A DNA stretch of 64,000 bases from positions 1 through 64,000 of the forward strand of contig NZ_ATWI01000015.1 of the NCBI RefSeq assembly GCF_000421165.1, read 5' to 3'. Position numbers and translations under genes: made by a program. The notes below the pieces were generated by a model that saw only the letters and a program-made list of their open reading frames with translations, was not told the DNA's origin and did not search any database. The stretch's first letter is position 1. Every line of letters starts with the position of its first letter. The DNA comes from Marinobacter daepoensis DSM 16072 (lineage in GTDB: Bacteria > Pseudomonadota > Gammaproteobacteria > Pseudomonadales > Oleiphilaceae). Of this stretch, positions 17,921-26,536 are shown in pieces.

Positions 17921-17939
17921 ACTACACCGTGCAGTGTAA
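17921..17939. promoter_or_regulatory. Candidate TetR operator ahead of the RND operon
   Basis: ACTACACCGTGCAGTGTAA contains the near-perfect palindrome TACAC-CGTGCA-GTGTA (17923-17938). Nearly the same sequence occurs at 18708-18726 upstream of tetR, differing at only a few positions. Two matching sites, each ahead of a gene in the same regulatory set, suggest the binding site of the adjacent TetR protein. Confidence 0.7.
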
Positions 17940-18041
17940 TCGGAAGTAGAAATAACAGAAAAAAAGGTAGGGAATAACCCGCATCGGCTACCGCCAGATC
18001 AGGATGACCAGGCGGCGCTGCCGGTAATCAGACAGGAGATA

Positions 18042-18674
18042 TCAGGCGGGGGAAGTCGGGGTCTCCAGGTGTGCGTAATGCCCCAGAAACATCGAGACAA
18101 TGGATTTCAGGTACTGGTCCCGGCCTTGTTCATCAAAAGCCGTTTCATTCTGAATCAGTCTCGGCCAATACTCTGTGGAGGTGATCATCCCGGCAAACTG
18201 GGTGGTTGCCTGCGCCGCATCAAACGGGGGTAACCGGCCTTGCTTCTGGGCGGTTTCGATCCAATTCTGAATGGGTTTCTGAGGCTCCCGCCCGGTAACC
18301 GCGGTGCCCGCCATGCGCGGTGATTGGATGAAACGGGAAAGCACAACCCGTGAAAGCTTGATGAAATCATCGCTGGTGACCAGCTCGGCGTACATCCGGC
18401 CAATGACCAGCAGCTGGTCTTCCAGCGGCTCTTCATTCAGAGGCGGGAATTCAAGATGCCCGCAACGCACAATCAACTCATCAAGGATGGCTTCGAACAG
18501 GGCTTCCTTGGATGCAAAGTGGTTGTAGACCGTTCGCTTGGAAACATGAGCCACCTCGGCAATCCGGTCCATACTGGTTTCCAGGAAACCGTGTTCCTGA
18601 AATTCGTTCAATGCGGCTGTCATAACGTCCTGCCGCTTACCTGTGCGCACACGGCGTGGTGCTTGCGTACTCAT
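18042..18674 (-). CDS. TetR/AcrR-family repressor
   Basis: A 210-residue protein. Residues 14-60 form the TetR helix-turn-helix (RQDVMTAALNEFQEHGFLET through VSKRTVYNHFASKEALFEAI). The rest is a ligand-binding domain close to the AcrR/MexL C-terminal type (PF14246), with YAELVTSDDFIKLSRVVLSR. It reads toward the RND operon, 255 bases upstream of the adaptor start. Matching operator-like sites precede both genes, so it probably represses itself and the efflux-pqi operon until a toxic ligand binds. Confidence 0.9.
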   Translation of the reverse strand: MSTQAPRRVRTGKRQDVMTAALNEFQEHGFLETSMDRIAEVAHVSKRTVYNHFASKEALFEAILDELIVRCGHLEFPPLNEEPLEDQLLVIGRMYAELVTSDDFIKLSRVVLSRFIQSPRMAGTAVTGREPQKPIQNWIETAQKQGRLPPFDAAQATTQFAGMITSTEYWPRLIQNETAFDEQGRDQYLKSIVSMFLGHYAHLETPTSPA

Positions 18675-18707
18675 GGCTCTTACCTCCCTGCCCTTGCGCC
18701 AGACTTT

Positions 18708-18726
18708 ACTGCACCGTTCAGGGTAG
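18708..18726. promoter_or_regulatory. Candidate TetR operator ahead of tetR
   Basis: ACTGCACCGTTCAGGGTAG lies about 35 bases upstream of the tetR start. It aligns without gaps to the palindromic site at 17921-17939. Its own symmetry is weaker, which suggests lower affinity and negative autoregulation. Confidence 0.6.
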
Positions 18727-18802
18727 TTTCAAGGCACGGGCACGCAGGCATGCACTAACGGCGATGTCTGTCGAAAAGAAAAGGGGGTTAAAAGAAAGAA
18801 AA

Positions 18803-18830
18803 CAGAGGTGTCCGTCACCGGACACCTCTG
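18803..18830 (-). terminator. Rho-independent terminator of recA
   Basis: CAGAGGTGTCCG (18803-18814) and CGGACACCTCTG (18819-18830) form a perfect 12-base stem with a 4-base loop. On the minus strand it is followed by TTTTCTTTCTTTT. It lies just past the recA stop and separates recA from tetR. Confidence 0.92.
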
Positions 18831-18851
18831 TAACGTCTCGCGGAGGGAGTG

Positions 18852-19895
18852 TCAGAGCAACTCGCCGTTTACCTCTGCAGGCGCTTCTGCGGCATCTTTT
18901 TTGTCAGGCTTGGGCATCAGCTTGTCACGGACCTTGGCTTCGATTTCGTGAGCAAGATCCAGATTTTCTTCCAGAAACTTGCAGGCATTCGCCTTGCCCT
19001 GGCCAATTTTGTCGCCGTTGTAGGCGTACCAGGCACCTGCTTTATCAACAAAGCCTTCTTTCACACCCATGTCCAGCACTTCGGCCATGTGGTAAATGCC
19101 CTTGCCGTACATGATCTGGAACTCAGCCTGCCGGAACGGGGGTGAGACCTTGTTCTTGACCACCTTAACCCGGGTTTCGTTACCCACCACTTCATCACCG
19201 TCCTTGACCGAACCAATACGGCGAATATCCAGTCGCACGGACGAGTAGAATTTCAAAGCATTACCACCGGTTGTGGTCTCGGGGCTGCCAAACATGACAC
19301 CGATCTTCATCCGGATCTGGTTAATAAACACCATCAGACAGTTGGCATGCTTGACGTTACCTGTCAGCTTCCGCAGCGCCTGGGACATCAGGCGAGCCTG
19401 AAGACCCACGTGGCTGTCGCCCATTTCGCCTTCAATCTCGGCTTTCGGTGTCAGGGCCGCCACCGAGTCAACGATGATCACATCAACCGCGTTAGAGCGC
19501 ACCAGCATATCGGCAATTTCCAGAGCCTGCTCTCCGGTATCCGGCTGGGAAACCAGCAGTTCGTCCACGTTGACACCCAGCTTTTCAGCATAGATCGGGT
19601 CCAGCGCATGCTCAGCATCAACGAAGGCGCAGGTTTTACCCTGTTTCTGGGCTTCTGCGATGACCTGCAGTGTCAGTGTGGTTTTACCCGAACTCTCCGG
19701 ACCATAGATTTCTACGATACGGCCATAAGGCAGACCACCAATACCCAGCGCAACATCCAGCCCCAATGACCCGGTGGAGACCGCAGGAATGGCTTCCCGG
19801 GGCTGATCCCCCATTTTCATCACCGCGCCTTTGCCGAACTGGCGCTCAATCTGGCCCAACGCTGCACTGAGTGCCTTCTTGCGGTTATCTTCCAT
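18852..19895 (-). CDS. recA: RecA recombinase
   Basis: A 347-residue RecA of normal length. It has the Walker A motif [11 protein letters not shown], the Walker B region [13 protein letters not shown], the L2-loop region [19 protein letters not shown], and the acidic C-terminus. It forms nucleoprotein filaments on single-stranded DNA, drives strand exchange and triggers LexA self-cleavage. A LexA box lies about 90-107 bases upstream, so it is SOS-induced. It has its own strong terminator and no recX follows, although recX commonly does in related bacteria. pncC is the upstream neighbour on the same strand. Confidence 0.99.
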   Translation of the reverse strand: MEDNRKKALSAALGQIERQFGKGAVMKMGDQPREAIPAVSTGSLGLDVALGIGGLPYGRIVEIYGPESSGKTTLTLQVIAEAQKQGKTCAFVDAEHALDPIYAEKLGVNVDELLVSQPDTGEQALEIADMLVRSNAVDVIIVDSVAALTPKAEIEGEMGDSHVGLQARLMSQALRKLTGNVKHANCLMVFINQIRMKIGVMFGSPETTTGGNALKFYSSVRLDIRRIGSVKDGDEVVGNETRVKVVKNKVSPPFRQAEFQIMYGKGIYHMAEVLDMGVKEGFVDKAGAWYAYNGDKIGQGKANACKFLEENLDLAHEIEAKVRDKLMPKPDKKDAAEAPAEVNGELL

Positions 19896-19986
19896 TATTC
19901 CAAACCCTCATCACCTGAGCCGCTCGACCAACAGGCGCAAAAGCGGCGAAATCCGGAGAAAACCTGAACGACCATCCAGTGTTTTC

Positions 19987-20002
19987 CTGTATATTTGAAC
20001 AG
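19987..20002. promoter_or_regulatory. LexA (SOS) box of recA
   Basis: CTGTATATTTGAACAG fits CTG-N10-CAG. Read with flanks on the recA strand it is TACTGTTCAAATATACAGGA, close to the gammaproteobacterial LexA consensus. It lies in the 158-base gap between pncC and recA. Confidence 0.88.
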
Positions 20003-20053
20003 TATTAAAACATATGGTCAGAGAGAGACCAACCCCTGAAGCCGTGAAAATCC

Positions 20054-20554
20054 TCACAGACCTTCAAGAAAGCCGGTAACTCCCTCTAACACATACAAAA
20101 CTGCCTGCCTGCGCACCTGATCCCGGTCCCCCTCAAAACACTGCACACGGGCTTCAGCCCCGCCCGCCGCGGCGCCCCAGGCAAACCAGACGGTGCCGAC
20201 CGGCTTCTGCTCTGTACCACCCCCGGGGCCGGCAATCCCGCTGATGGCCACGGCAACATCAACGTTCGCCACCTGAATCGCGCCTCTGACCATGTGCCGT
20301 ACCACCGGCTCACTGACCGCTCCATGTTGCTCCAGCGTCTCATCGGGCACGCCGAGCACCGATCGTTTGGCGTCATTGCTGTAGGTTACCAGGCCCGCCA
20401 TCAGGTAGGCAGACGAGCCCGCACGATCGGTCAGGACTTTCGCCACCCAGCCTCCGGTGCAACTCTCTGCTGTAGCCACGGTCAGGCCTTTACGCTCCAG
20501 AACCTCCGCCAGGGCTTCTCCCGCCATCGCCAGTTGTGTGTCTGTCACGGTCAT
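20054..20554 (-). CDS. pncC: Nicotinamide-nucleotide amidase (CinA C-terminal family)
   Basis: A 166-residue stand-alone CinA-C domain. It has the catalytic serine motif TAESCTGGWV, LVTYSNDAKRSVLGVP, and AISGIAGPGGGTEQKPVGTV. It hydrolyses nicotinamide mononucleotide to nicotinate mononucleotide in pyridine-nucleotide recycling. AGGAG sits 8 bases before the ATG. The gene directly precedes recA, the conserved arrangement in Pseudomonas and many gammaproteobacteria. Confidence 0.95.
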   Translation of the reverse strand: MTVTDTQLAMAGEALAEVLERKGLTVATAESCTGGWVAKVLTDRAGSSAYLMAGLVTYSNDAKRSVLGVPDETLEQHGAVSEPVVRHMVRGAIQVANVDVAVAISGIAGPGGGTEQKPVGTVWFAWGAAAGGAEARVQCFEGDRDQVRRQAVLYVLEGVTGFLEGL

Positions 20555-20591
20555 GATGCATTCTCCTGATTGTTATCATCCTTCACTGGTT

Positions 20592-21683
20592 TCATTGTTT
20601 GGGAAAGCCCTCAACAAAACCACGGTCAATCCGGTCTTTCCATTTCCACACCCAGGAACCAGAGAACGTGACGGGGCCGTAACTACCGATGGCTGCCCGA
20701 TCCCCGGTTGCCAGCAGGTATAACGAAAACCGGCGGGGGTAAAACGGTTTCAACGGCTGACCAGCCAGGGCCGACGCCAGATTTCTGGCCAGCACGGGCC
20801 CCGCCCGGACTGCGTGCACGCCCGAGCGGTCCAGCCTGCGATCCACCCGGCTACAGGCATCGCCCACCGCAAACACATTAGGCGTCGATTGGCTTTGGTG
20901 GCAGGCATCCACCAGTACAAAGCCGTCGTCATCGACCGCCAGACCGCTGTCCCGGAGAAACGGCAGGGCCACTCCGCCGGTCGCAATCAGGACCACATCT
21001 GAAGGGTACTGTCTGCCACTCGCCACCCGGATGCCATCCCTGACCAGCTCGGCGTACTCGTCAACAACCCCGACGTCGCGCTTCATCAAGGCACACCCCA
21101 CCCGACGCCGGAAACGACGGCCAAACCCCGGCACAATCCCTTTGGCGCCTGCCACCAAAACAACACGCCTTCCTTCCCCGGCAATGGCCAACGCCAATTC
21201 AACTCCGCCAGCCCCGCCTCCCAGGACCGTCACCGTCGGCTTATCAGCTGCTGCCAGCCGTGGCCCGGCCGCCAACCACTGGCGGGCCAACTCATCCATG
21301 GGCTTTACCCCGAACACACCCGTGGAGAGCCCAGCCCCCCCAAAGGTCAGGCCCTCACTCATAGAGCCCACATCAATAGAAAGCAGGTCATAGGTCAGCC
21401 GTGTACCGCTGGCCAGAACGACTTCACGATTCGCGGCAACCAGCTCAACAGCCCGGTCCAGAACCAGAGAACCACCGGCCGCCCTTACCGTTGGTGCCAC
21501 CGACACCCGACACTGATCCAGCGTGTAGTAACCGGCAACCCAGCCAGGAATCATCCCCGAGTAATACTGCCACGGGGATGGCGTTACCACGATCAGCTCG
21601 GTGTCGGGCAACCTCTGACGGGCAAACTCCCGCAGCGCCACCAGATGAGCATGGCCTGCCCCCAGCAACACCAATCGTTTCAT
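20592..21683 (-). CDS. NDH-like FAD flavoprotein of the SelD-associated type
   Basis: A 363-residue protein with an N-terminal dinucleotide fold (MKRLVLLGAGHAHLVALREF, where the usual GxGxxG becomes GAGHAH), a second one in TVLGGGAGGVELALAI, and the FAD-contact motif NVFAVGDACSR. This is the pattern of the pyridine-nucleotide disulfide oxidoreductase family that is often fused to, or beside, selenide-water dikinase (SelD). No selD is in the window. It is probably a membrane-associated NAD(P)H dehydrogenase with an unknown acceptor. It is divergent from the two glycosyltransferase genes and ends 37 bases before pncC. Confidence 0.8.
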   Translation of the reverse strand: MKRLVLLGAGHAHLVALREFARQRLPDTELIVVTPSPWQYYSGMIPGWVAGYYTLDQCRVSVAPTVRAAGGSLVLDRAVELVAANREVVLASGTRLTYDLLSIDVGSMSEGLTFGGAGLSTGVFGVKPMDELARQWLAAGPRLAAADKPTVTVLGGGAGGVELALAIAGEGRRVVLVAGAKGIVPGFGRRFRRRVGCALMKRDVGVVDEYAELVRDGIRVASGRQYPSDVVLIATGGVALPFLRDSGLAVDDDGFVLVDACHQSQSTPNVFAVGDACSRVDRRLDRSGVHAVRAGPVLARNLASALAGQPLKPFYPRRFSLYLLATGDRAAIGSYGPVTFSGSWVWKWKDRIDRGFVEGFPKQ

Positions 21684-21766
21684 TTAACCATCCCGGGCCT
21701 CGCCCTGTTTCCTGTCATGCCTGCCAGCCCGTGGTCTGATATGCTCCGATACAGGAGGCCAACCGC

Positions 21767-22471
21767 ATGTTGCGACAATCCACACCGCCATCCCCCCCCC
21801 GGCTTGCAATCATTGTTCCCGTGCTGAACGAAATCGATGGTGCCAGAGCCCTCACGGAGCATCTTGCCATCTGGCAACAACGGGGGGCTGAAATCATTGT
21901 CGTGGATGGCGGCAGCGACGACAAATCCGATATCGTCATTCGGGAGCGCGGCTTTCATGTCATCCGTTCAGAACAGGGACGCGCCGTGCAGATGAATACG
22001 GGAGCCCGGGCAACCACCTCAACCCACCTGCTTTTTCTGCATGCTGACACACGGCTTCCACCACAAGCCGATACCCTGGTCCGAGAGCACCTCTCGTCGA
22101 GCCAGGCTGCCTGGGGCCGTTTTGACGTTCAGATCGAAGGCCACTCCAATCTGCTGCCCGTTGTCAGCAGACTGATGAGCCTTCGCTCAAGGCTGACTGG
22201 CATCGCGACCGGGGACCAGGCCATTTTTGTCACCCGGGAACTGTTCGAGCAGGTCGGCGGGTTTCCGGTACAGCCGTTGATGGAAGACGTGGAAATCAGC
22301 AAACGGCTGAAACTCATGGCCACTCCACGGTGCCTTAGGGATAAAGTGGTCACGTCCGGTCGCCGCTGGGACGAGCGGGGCAGCTGGCAAACCATTCTGT
22401 TAATGTGGCGGTTGCGCTGGGCATACTGGCGCGGCGTTCCTGCAGAACAACTGGCATTCCGATACCGATGA
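21767..22471 (+). CDS. GT2-type glycosyltransferase, TIGR04283-like
   Basis: A 234-residue GT-A protein. It opens with RLAIIVPVLNEIDGARAL, has the donor-site segment EIIVVDGGSDDKSDIVIRE, the HADTRLPP metal-binding region, and GDQAIFVTRELFEQVGGFP. It matches the TIGR04283 group, named after association with arsenosugar biosynthesis. The sugar and acceptor are unproven. AGGAGG precedes the ATG by 8 bases. It overlaps the next gene by 4 bases and has no C-terminal membrane segment, so it is likely cytoplasmic. Confidence 0.82.
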   Translation: MLRQSTPPSPPRLAIIVPVLNEIDGARALTEHLAIWQQRGAEIIVVDGGSDDKSDIVIRERGFHVIRSEQGRAVQMNTGARATTSTHLLFLHADTRLPPQADTLVREHLSSSQAAWGRFDVQIEGHSNLLPVVSRLMSLRSRLTGIATGDQAIFVTRELFEQVGGFPVQPLMEDVEISKRLKLMATPRCLRDKVVTSGRRWDERGSWQTILLMWRLRWAYWRGVPAEQLAFRYR

Positions 22472-23103
22472 CCCAGACAAGAATCATCATTATCGCCAAA
22501 GAACCCAGGCCCGGACACGTAAAAACCCGCCTCATTCCTGCCCTTGGAGAGGCCGGCGCGGCGCAACTCGCAGACCAGATGCTGCAATATACACTCCGTC
22601 AGGCGCTGGAAGCCGGTCTCGGCCCAGTGGAACTCTGCGTCAGCCCGGAACCCCGCGCCGCTTACTGGCAACAACTTGCAGGCGCCGACCAGGCCAAAGT
22701 CTCATCTCAGACAGAGGGAGATCTGGGACAACGCATGGCAACGGCGGCCAGAGCAGCTCTGCACCAAGGTTTACCGGTAATGCTCATAGGCACCGATTGC
22801 CCGGATCTGTCTGCAGGCCGATTAAGACAGATGGCTGACCAGCTTCAACACCACGACGCCTGCCTCTGTCCGGTCCTCGACGGGGGCTATGCCTTGCTCG
22901 GACTACGGCGCTTTCATCCCAGCCTTTTTAACGACATTCCGTGGAGCACCGCAGAGGTCGCCAGGATAACCCGGCAACGATTGACCGCCCTGGGATGGCG
23001 CTTCGCGGAAAGCGAGACGCTGAACGACATTGACGAACCTGAAGACCTTTTGAAGCTGATGTCAACACGCCCCAACTTCATCCAGTCTCCGACTGAAAAC
23101 TGA
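22468..23103 (+). CDS. Glycosyltransferase-like protein, TIGR04282-like (DUF2064)
   Basis: A 211-residue protein with IIIIAKEPRPGHVKTRLIPA, MLIGTDCPDLSAGRL, and VLDGGYALLGLRRFHPSLF. This is the DUF2064/TIGR04282 pattern of nucleotidyl- or glycosyl-transferases. The family is usually paired with TIGR04283 proteins, as here. The ATG at 22468 overlaps the previous stop (ATGA), so I prefer it to the upstream in-frame start at 22405. No arsM or radical-SAM arsS is nearby, so an arsenosugar role is not supported by this window alone. Confidence 0.82.
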   Translation: MTQTRIIIIAKEPRPGHVKTRLIPALGEAGAAQLADQMLQYTLRQALEAGLGPVELCVSPEPRAAYWQQLAGADQAKVSSQTEGDLGQRMATAARAALHQGLPVMLIGTDCPDLSAGRLRQMADQLQHHDACLCPVLDGGYALLGLRRFHPSLFNDIPWSTAEVARITRQRLTALGWRFAESETLNDIDEPEDLLKLMSTRPNFIQSPTEN

Positions 23104-23229
23104 ATCTTTTGGTCCCCGGCAACCACCAGGCCCAGCGCAGCAAAACTATTGTCCGCTTCACAAAAATCAGCCAACAATCCTCCGTGCGATAATGGCTCAT
23201 CATACCAACCCGTCTTGCCGGAGCTGCCC

Positions 23230-25611
23230 GTGCGATACGCCCAGAACCTGTCGATCACACTTCAATGCGTCCTTCTGGTCTCACTGATGGGAGTGCTGGC
23301 TCTCAGCCTCACTGCACTGTCTCAATACACGCTCAACTCCGTTGACCGAAACTACCGGAACCTCCTCAATCAGGATGCCCGAAACGCTATTCTTATCAGT
23401 CAGGCCTCCATGCAGATCAGTGAGTCTGGACTGCTCGCCTATTCAGTACTCACCGAACAGACGGAAGCGGCAATGGAAAACACCCGGAGCCGGCTCAAAC
23501 AGGCTCAAATGCAGCTTGCCGAAACGATCTCCAGGCTGACCCCTATCGAAGGTCAACAAGCCCAGATATCCGAGATCTCAAGACAACAACACAGTCTCTT
23601 CGTATTGGCCAATCAGATTGTCGACGCGGCCATTCGGTGGCGGGGGGATAAAGCGCTTGACGTTCTTCATAAGGAGTTCACCCCTCAGTTAACGGCACTT
23701 CAGGTTAATATGTCGACACTGCGCGACAGTACCGTCAACCGCTACCAGAATTCAGCCCGTTCGCTAAGCAACACCACTGAGGAGTCTCTCAGCACCACCA
23801 CGTTGTTTTCCACATTGTTGCTGCTGTCAGGCATAGCACTTGCTGCCTACTTTTCCACAACCCGAATTGCACGCCCGATCAGCCAGCTCACCCAGGTGAT
23901 GAGCCGACTGACTCAGCACAGGTACAACGATCCGATCAACTACCTGAACCGACAAGATGAGGTTGGCCTGATGGCCAGGGCTCTTCAGGTCTTCAAAGAC
24001 ACCATGCAGCGCTCAGAAGAACTGGAAGCTTCAGCCCAGGCCGTTAAAGCTAAATCGGAATTTTTGGCGACAGTCAGCCACGAGGTGCGCACCCCGCTCA
24101 ATGCCATCATGGGGCTGACCCGCCTGACATTAAAACACCCTCTCAGCCAGACTCAGCGCAGCCGCATAGAGAAAGTCGAGCGTGCTGGCCAGCACTTGCT
24201 TGAGATCATCAATGACTTGCTGGACTTTTCAAAAATCGACGCAGGAAAACTTAAGATCGAACACACATCCTTCTGTCCTGACCAGTTGCTCAACGAAGTC
24301 AAACTGCTGGTAGAACAGAGGGCCCGGGAGAAAGACCTGAGCCTTCTGGTGGCCCCCGATCCTGGACTGCCCCAACTGATTGGCGATCCTTTCAGGATCA
24401 GCCAGATTCTGGTCAACCTCCTCAATAACGCCATCAAATTCAGCAACTCAGGCGATATCTCTCTGTTACTGCGCCTGGACACCTCCAGCGCAGGACATTA
24501 CCTCTATGGCGAAGTCAAAGACGAAGGTATTGGCATTGAAAAAGAACAGCTTGAACGACTGTTCCTTCCTTTCGAACAAGCTGATGCATCCACAACCCGC
24601 CAGTATGGAGGGACAGGGCTTGGGCTCAGTATTTCCCGGCAACTGACAGAACTCATGGGTGGAGAAATCGGCGCATCCAGCGAACCCGGCAAAGGCAGCA
24701 CGTTCTGGTTCCGGGTGAAAGTTGACATAGGAACATCCGAATCAGGAACGGCCACGGAGATCATCCTTCCACCACGATTTACCAGCCTGCGGGTACTGCT
24801 GGTAGACGATAATGAAATGAACCGTATGGTTGCGTCAGAGATGCTGGAACAGGCAAACCTCGAGATCGACACAGCGTGCAGCGGACAGGAAGCCATAGAC
24901 AAACTCATGCAGAGCGATGACGGCACTTACGACGCAGTTCTGATGGACCTTATGATGCCCGGAACGGACGGCCTTCAGGCCACACAGGCGCTTCGTAGCC
25001 ATGAGCGCTTCCGGCAGATTCCCATCATCGCAATGACCGCTCGCACCCAACCCGAAGACATCCAACTTTGCTTCAGCGCTGGCATGAACGGGCACCTCGC
25101 AAAACCGATTGATGAACAACAGCTTTGGAGAACACTGCTCGACACACTGGCTGGCACCACAAACCAAACCAATCAGCGTATTGAAGCTACAACCAGCTTG
25201 CACCCGAACAATACGCTTGTGCTGGACCCCGACCCACTGGCCCGAATGCAAAAACTCATGACTCCAGAACGGTTCAAACATATCTTCAGTCTGTTGCTGA
25301 GGGAGCTCAACAACCGCAGCAGTCAATTGGAAGAGGCGCTCGCCAACAACAACAACACGGAAAGTCTGCATCAAAATGCCCACGACCTGATCAGCATAGC
25401 CGGTCAATCAGGCCTCAACTGTTTATCGGCCCTGTGCGGGGAAATCACCGAGGCATTGAGAACTCACAATAACGAACAAGCTTTCACCCTTGCCGAGGAG
25501 CTGCGCCCAACCATTCGCAGTAGCATTCAGATACTGGAACATCATTTCTATGATCCAGACGACCCACTGACCAACGCACTGGAACTCCCCCATGGCTCGC
25601 CACAATCATAA
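23230..25611 (+). CDS. TorS-like hybrid sensor histidine kinase with HPt
   Basis: A 793-residue membrane protein. A first membrane span (about 8-30) is followed by a helical periplasmic region to about 195, a second span near LLLLSGIALAAYF, then HAMP. The kinase domain has H284 in TVSHEVRTPLNAIM and the ATP-site motifs NAIKF and GTGLGLSI. A REC domain follows with D573 in MDLMMPG. The last part is an HPt domain with H718 in NAHDLISIAG. The order equals that of TorS. I use the GTG at 23230 behind CGGAG; a TTG at 23149 is an alternative. It overlaps the diguanylate cyclase gene, its likely phosphotransfer target. Confidence 0.88.
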   Translation: MRYAQNLSITLQCVLLVSLMGVLALSLTALSQYTLNSVDRNYRNLLNQDARNAILISQASMQISESGLLAYSVLTEQTEAAMENTRSRLKQAQMQLAETISRLTPIEGQQAQISEISRQQHSLFVLANQIVDAAIRWRGDKALDVLHKEFTPQLTALQVNMSTLRDSTVNRYQNSARSLSNTTEESLSTTTLFSTLLLLSGIALAAYFSTTRIARPISQLTQVMSRLTQHRYNDPINYLNRQDEVGLMARALQVFKDTMQRSEELEASAQAVKAKSEFLATVSHEVRTPLNAIMGLTRLTLKHPLSQTQRSRIEKVERAGQHLLEIINDLLDFSKIDAGKLKIEHTSFCPDQLLNEVKLLVEQRAREKDLSLLVAPDPGLPQLIGDPFRISQILVNLLNNAIKFSNSGDISLLLRLDTSSAGHYLYGEVKDEGIGIEKEQLERLFLPFEQADASTTRQYGGTGLGLSISRQLTELMGGEIGASSEPGKGSTFWFRVKVDIGTSESGTATEIILPPRFTSLRVLLVDDNEMNRMVASEMLEQANLEIDTACSGQEAIDKLMQSDDGTYDAVLMDLMMPGTDGLQATQALRSHERFRQIPIIAMTARTQPEDIQLCFSAGMNGHLAKPIDEQQLWRTLLDTLAGTTNQTNQRIEATTSLHPNNTLVLDPDPLARMQKLMTPERFKHIFSLLLRELNNRSSQLEEALANNNNTESLHQNAHDLISIAGQSGLNCLSALCGEITEALRTHNNEQAFTLAEELRPTIRSSIQILEHHFYDPDDPLTNALELPHGSPQS

Positions 25612-26536
25612 AAGCAGGCAGTCGGATACTCCGACTGCCATGCATCAGCAGAAAGTTCTTATCGTTGACGATCAGGTGCTGAACCACGCCTTTATCGCCT
25701 CAGAGATCGAAGACTTCTGCACTCCGATTTCTGCCGATTCCGGCGCCAAAGCATTGAAACTCGCAAGCCGTCTGAAGCCTGACCTGATTCTGATGGACAT
25801 CAACATGCCAGGCCTGGACGGTTTCGAAGTCTGTCAGCAGTTAAAATCCAATCCTCAGACTGAAGACATTCCGGTTATCTTTCTGTCTGGCATGACAGAC
25901 ATTGCGTCAGAAAAAACCGGGCTGGAGCTTGGCGCCCTTGACTACATTCGCAAACCTTTCAACCCGGAGATCCTCAAAGCCAGAATCTGGAACCAGCTCC
26001 AACTTCAAAGGAAACGGAGAACTCTCGAAAAAATGTCCAACCGGGACAGCCTGACCAATATCGCCAACCGCCGCTATTTCGACCAGTCACTCGGGCATGA
26101 GTGGGAGCGAATGAGAGAACTGAAACACCCCCTTGGATTGCTCATGATCGATATCGATGCCTTCAAACCCTTCAACGATGAGTATGGCCACGTTACCGGC
26201 GACAAAGCCCTGAAAAGGGTTGCTCAGTGTCTGAACCAGTCACTCAAACGTTCCGGAGATTTGGTGGCCCGCTATGGCGGGGAGGAATTTGCCTGCATCC
26301 TTCCTCACACCGATAAAGACAGCGCAAGGCTCATCGGCAACCAACTCTGCGCCGCCGTGCTGGACCTTATGATTCCTCATGGTGCGTCAACCGTAAGCGC
26401 TTACGTGACTATTAGCATTGGCAGTGCAAGCGTTTACCCCGGCGAGACGGGCTCCATCAAGAGGCTAATCGCCCTTGCCGACCAACGACTTTACACTGCA
26501 AAAAATACAGGACGGAACCGTGTTGTCCATGAATGA
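25592..26536 (+). CDS. REC-GGDEF response-regulator diguanylate cyclase
   Basis: A 314-residue protein. Residues 20-135 are a receiver (KVLIVDDQVLNHAFIASEIE, MDINMPGLDG, IRKPF). Residues 150-310 are a GGDEF domain with active-site GGEEF at 229-233 and an intact I-site RSGD at 220-223, so it should make c-di-GMP and be inhibited by it. It overlaps the hybrid kinase gene by 20 bases and the binding-protein gene by 8, so the three are translationally coupled. A later ATG at 25640 is possible but has no better ribosome site. pgaCD, a known c-di-GMP target pair in E. coli, lies about 9 kb downstream. Confidence 0.92.
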   Translation: MARHNHKSRQSDTPTAMHQQKVLIVDDQVLNHAFIASEIEDFCTPISADSGAKALKLASRLKPDLILMDINMPGLDGFEVCQQLKSNPQTEDIPVIFLSGMTDIASEKTGLELGALDYIRKPFNPEILKARIWNQLQLQRKRRTLEKMSNRDSLTNIANRRYFDQSLGHEWERMRELKHPLGLLMIDIDAFKPFNDEYGHVTGDKALKRVAQCLNQSLKRSGDLVARYGGEEFACILPHTDKDSARLIGNQLCAAVLDLMIPHGASTVSAYVTISIGSASVYPGETGSIKRLIALADQRLYTAKNTGRNRVVHE

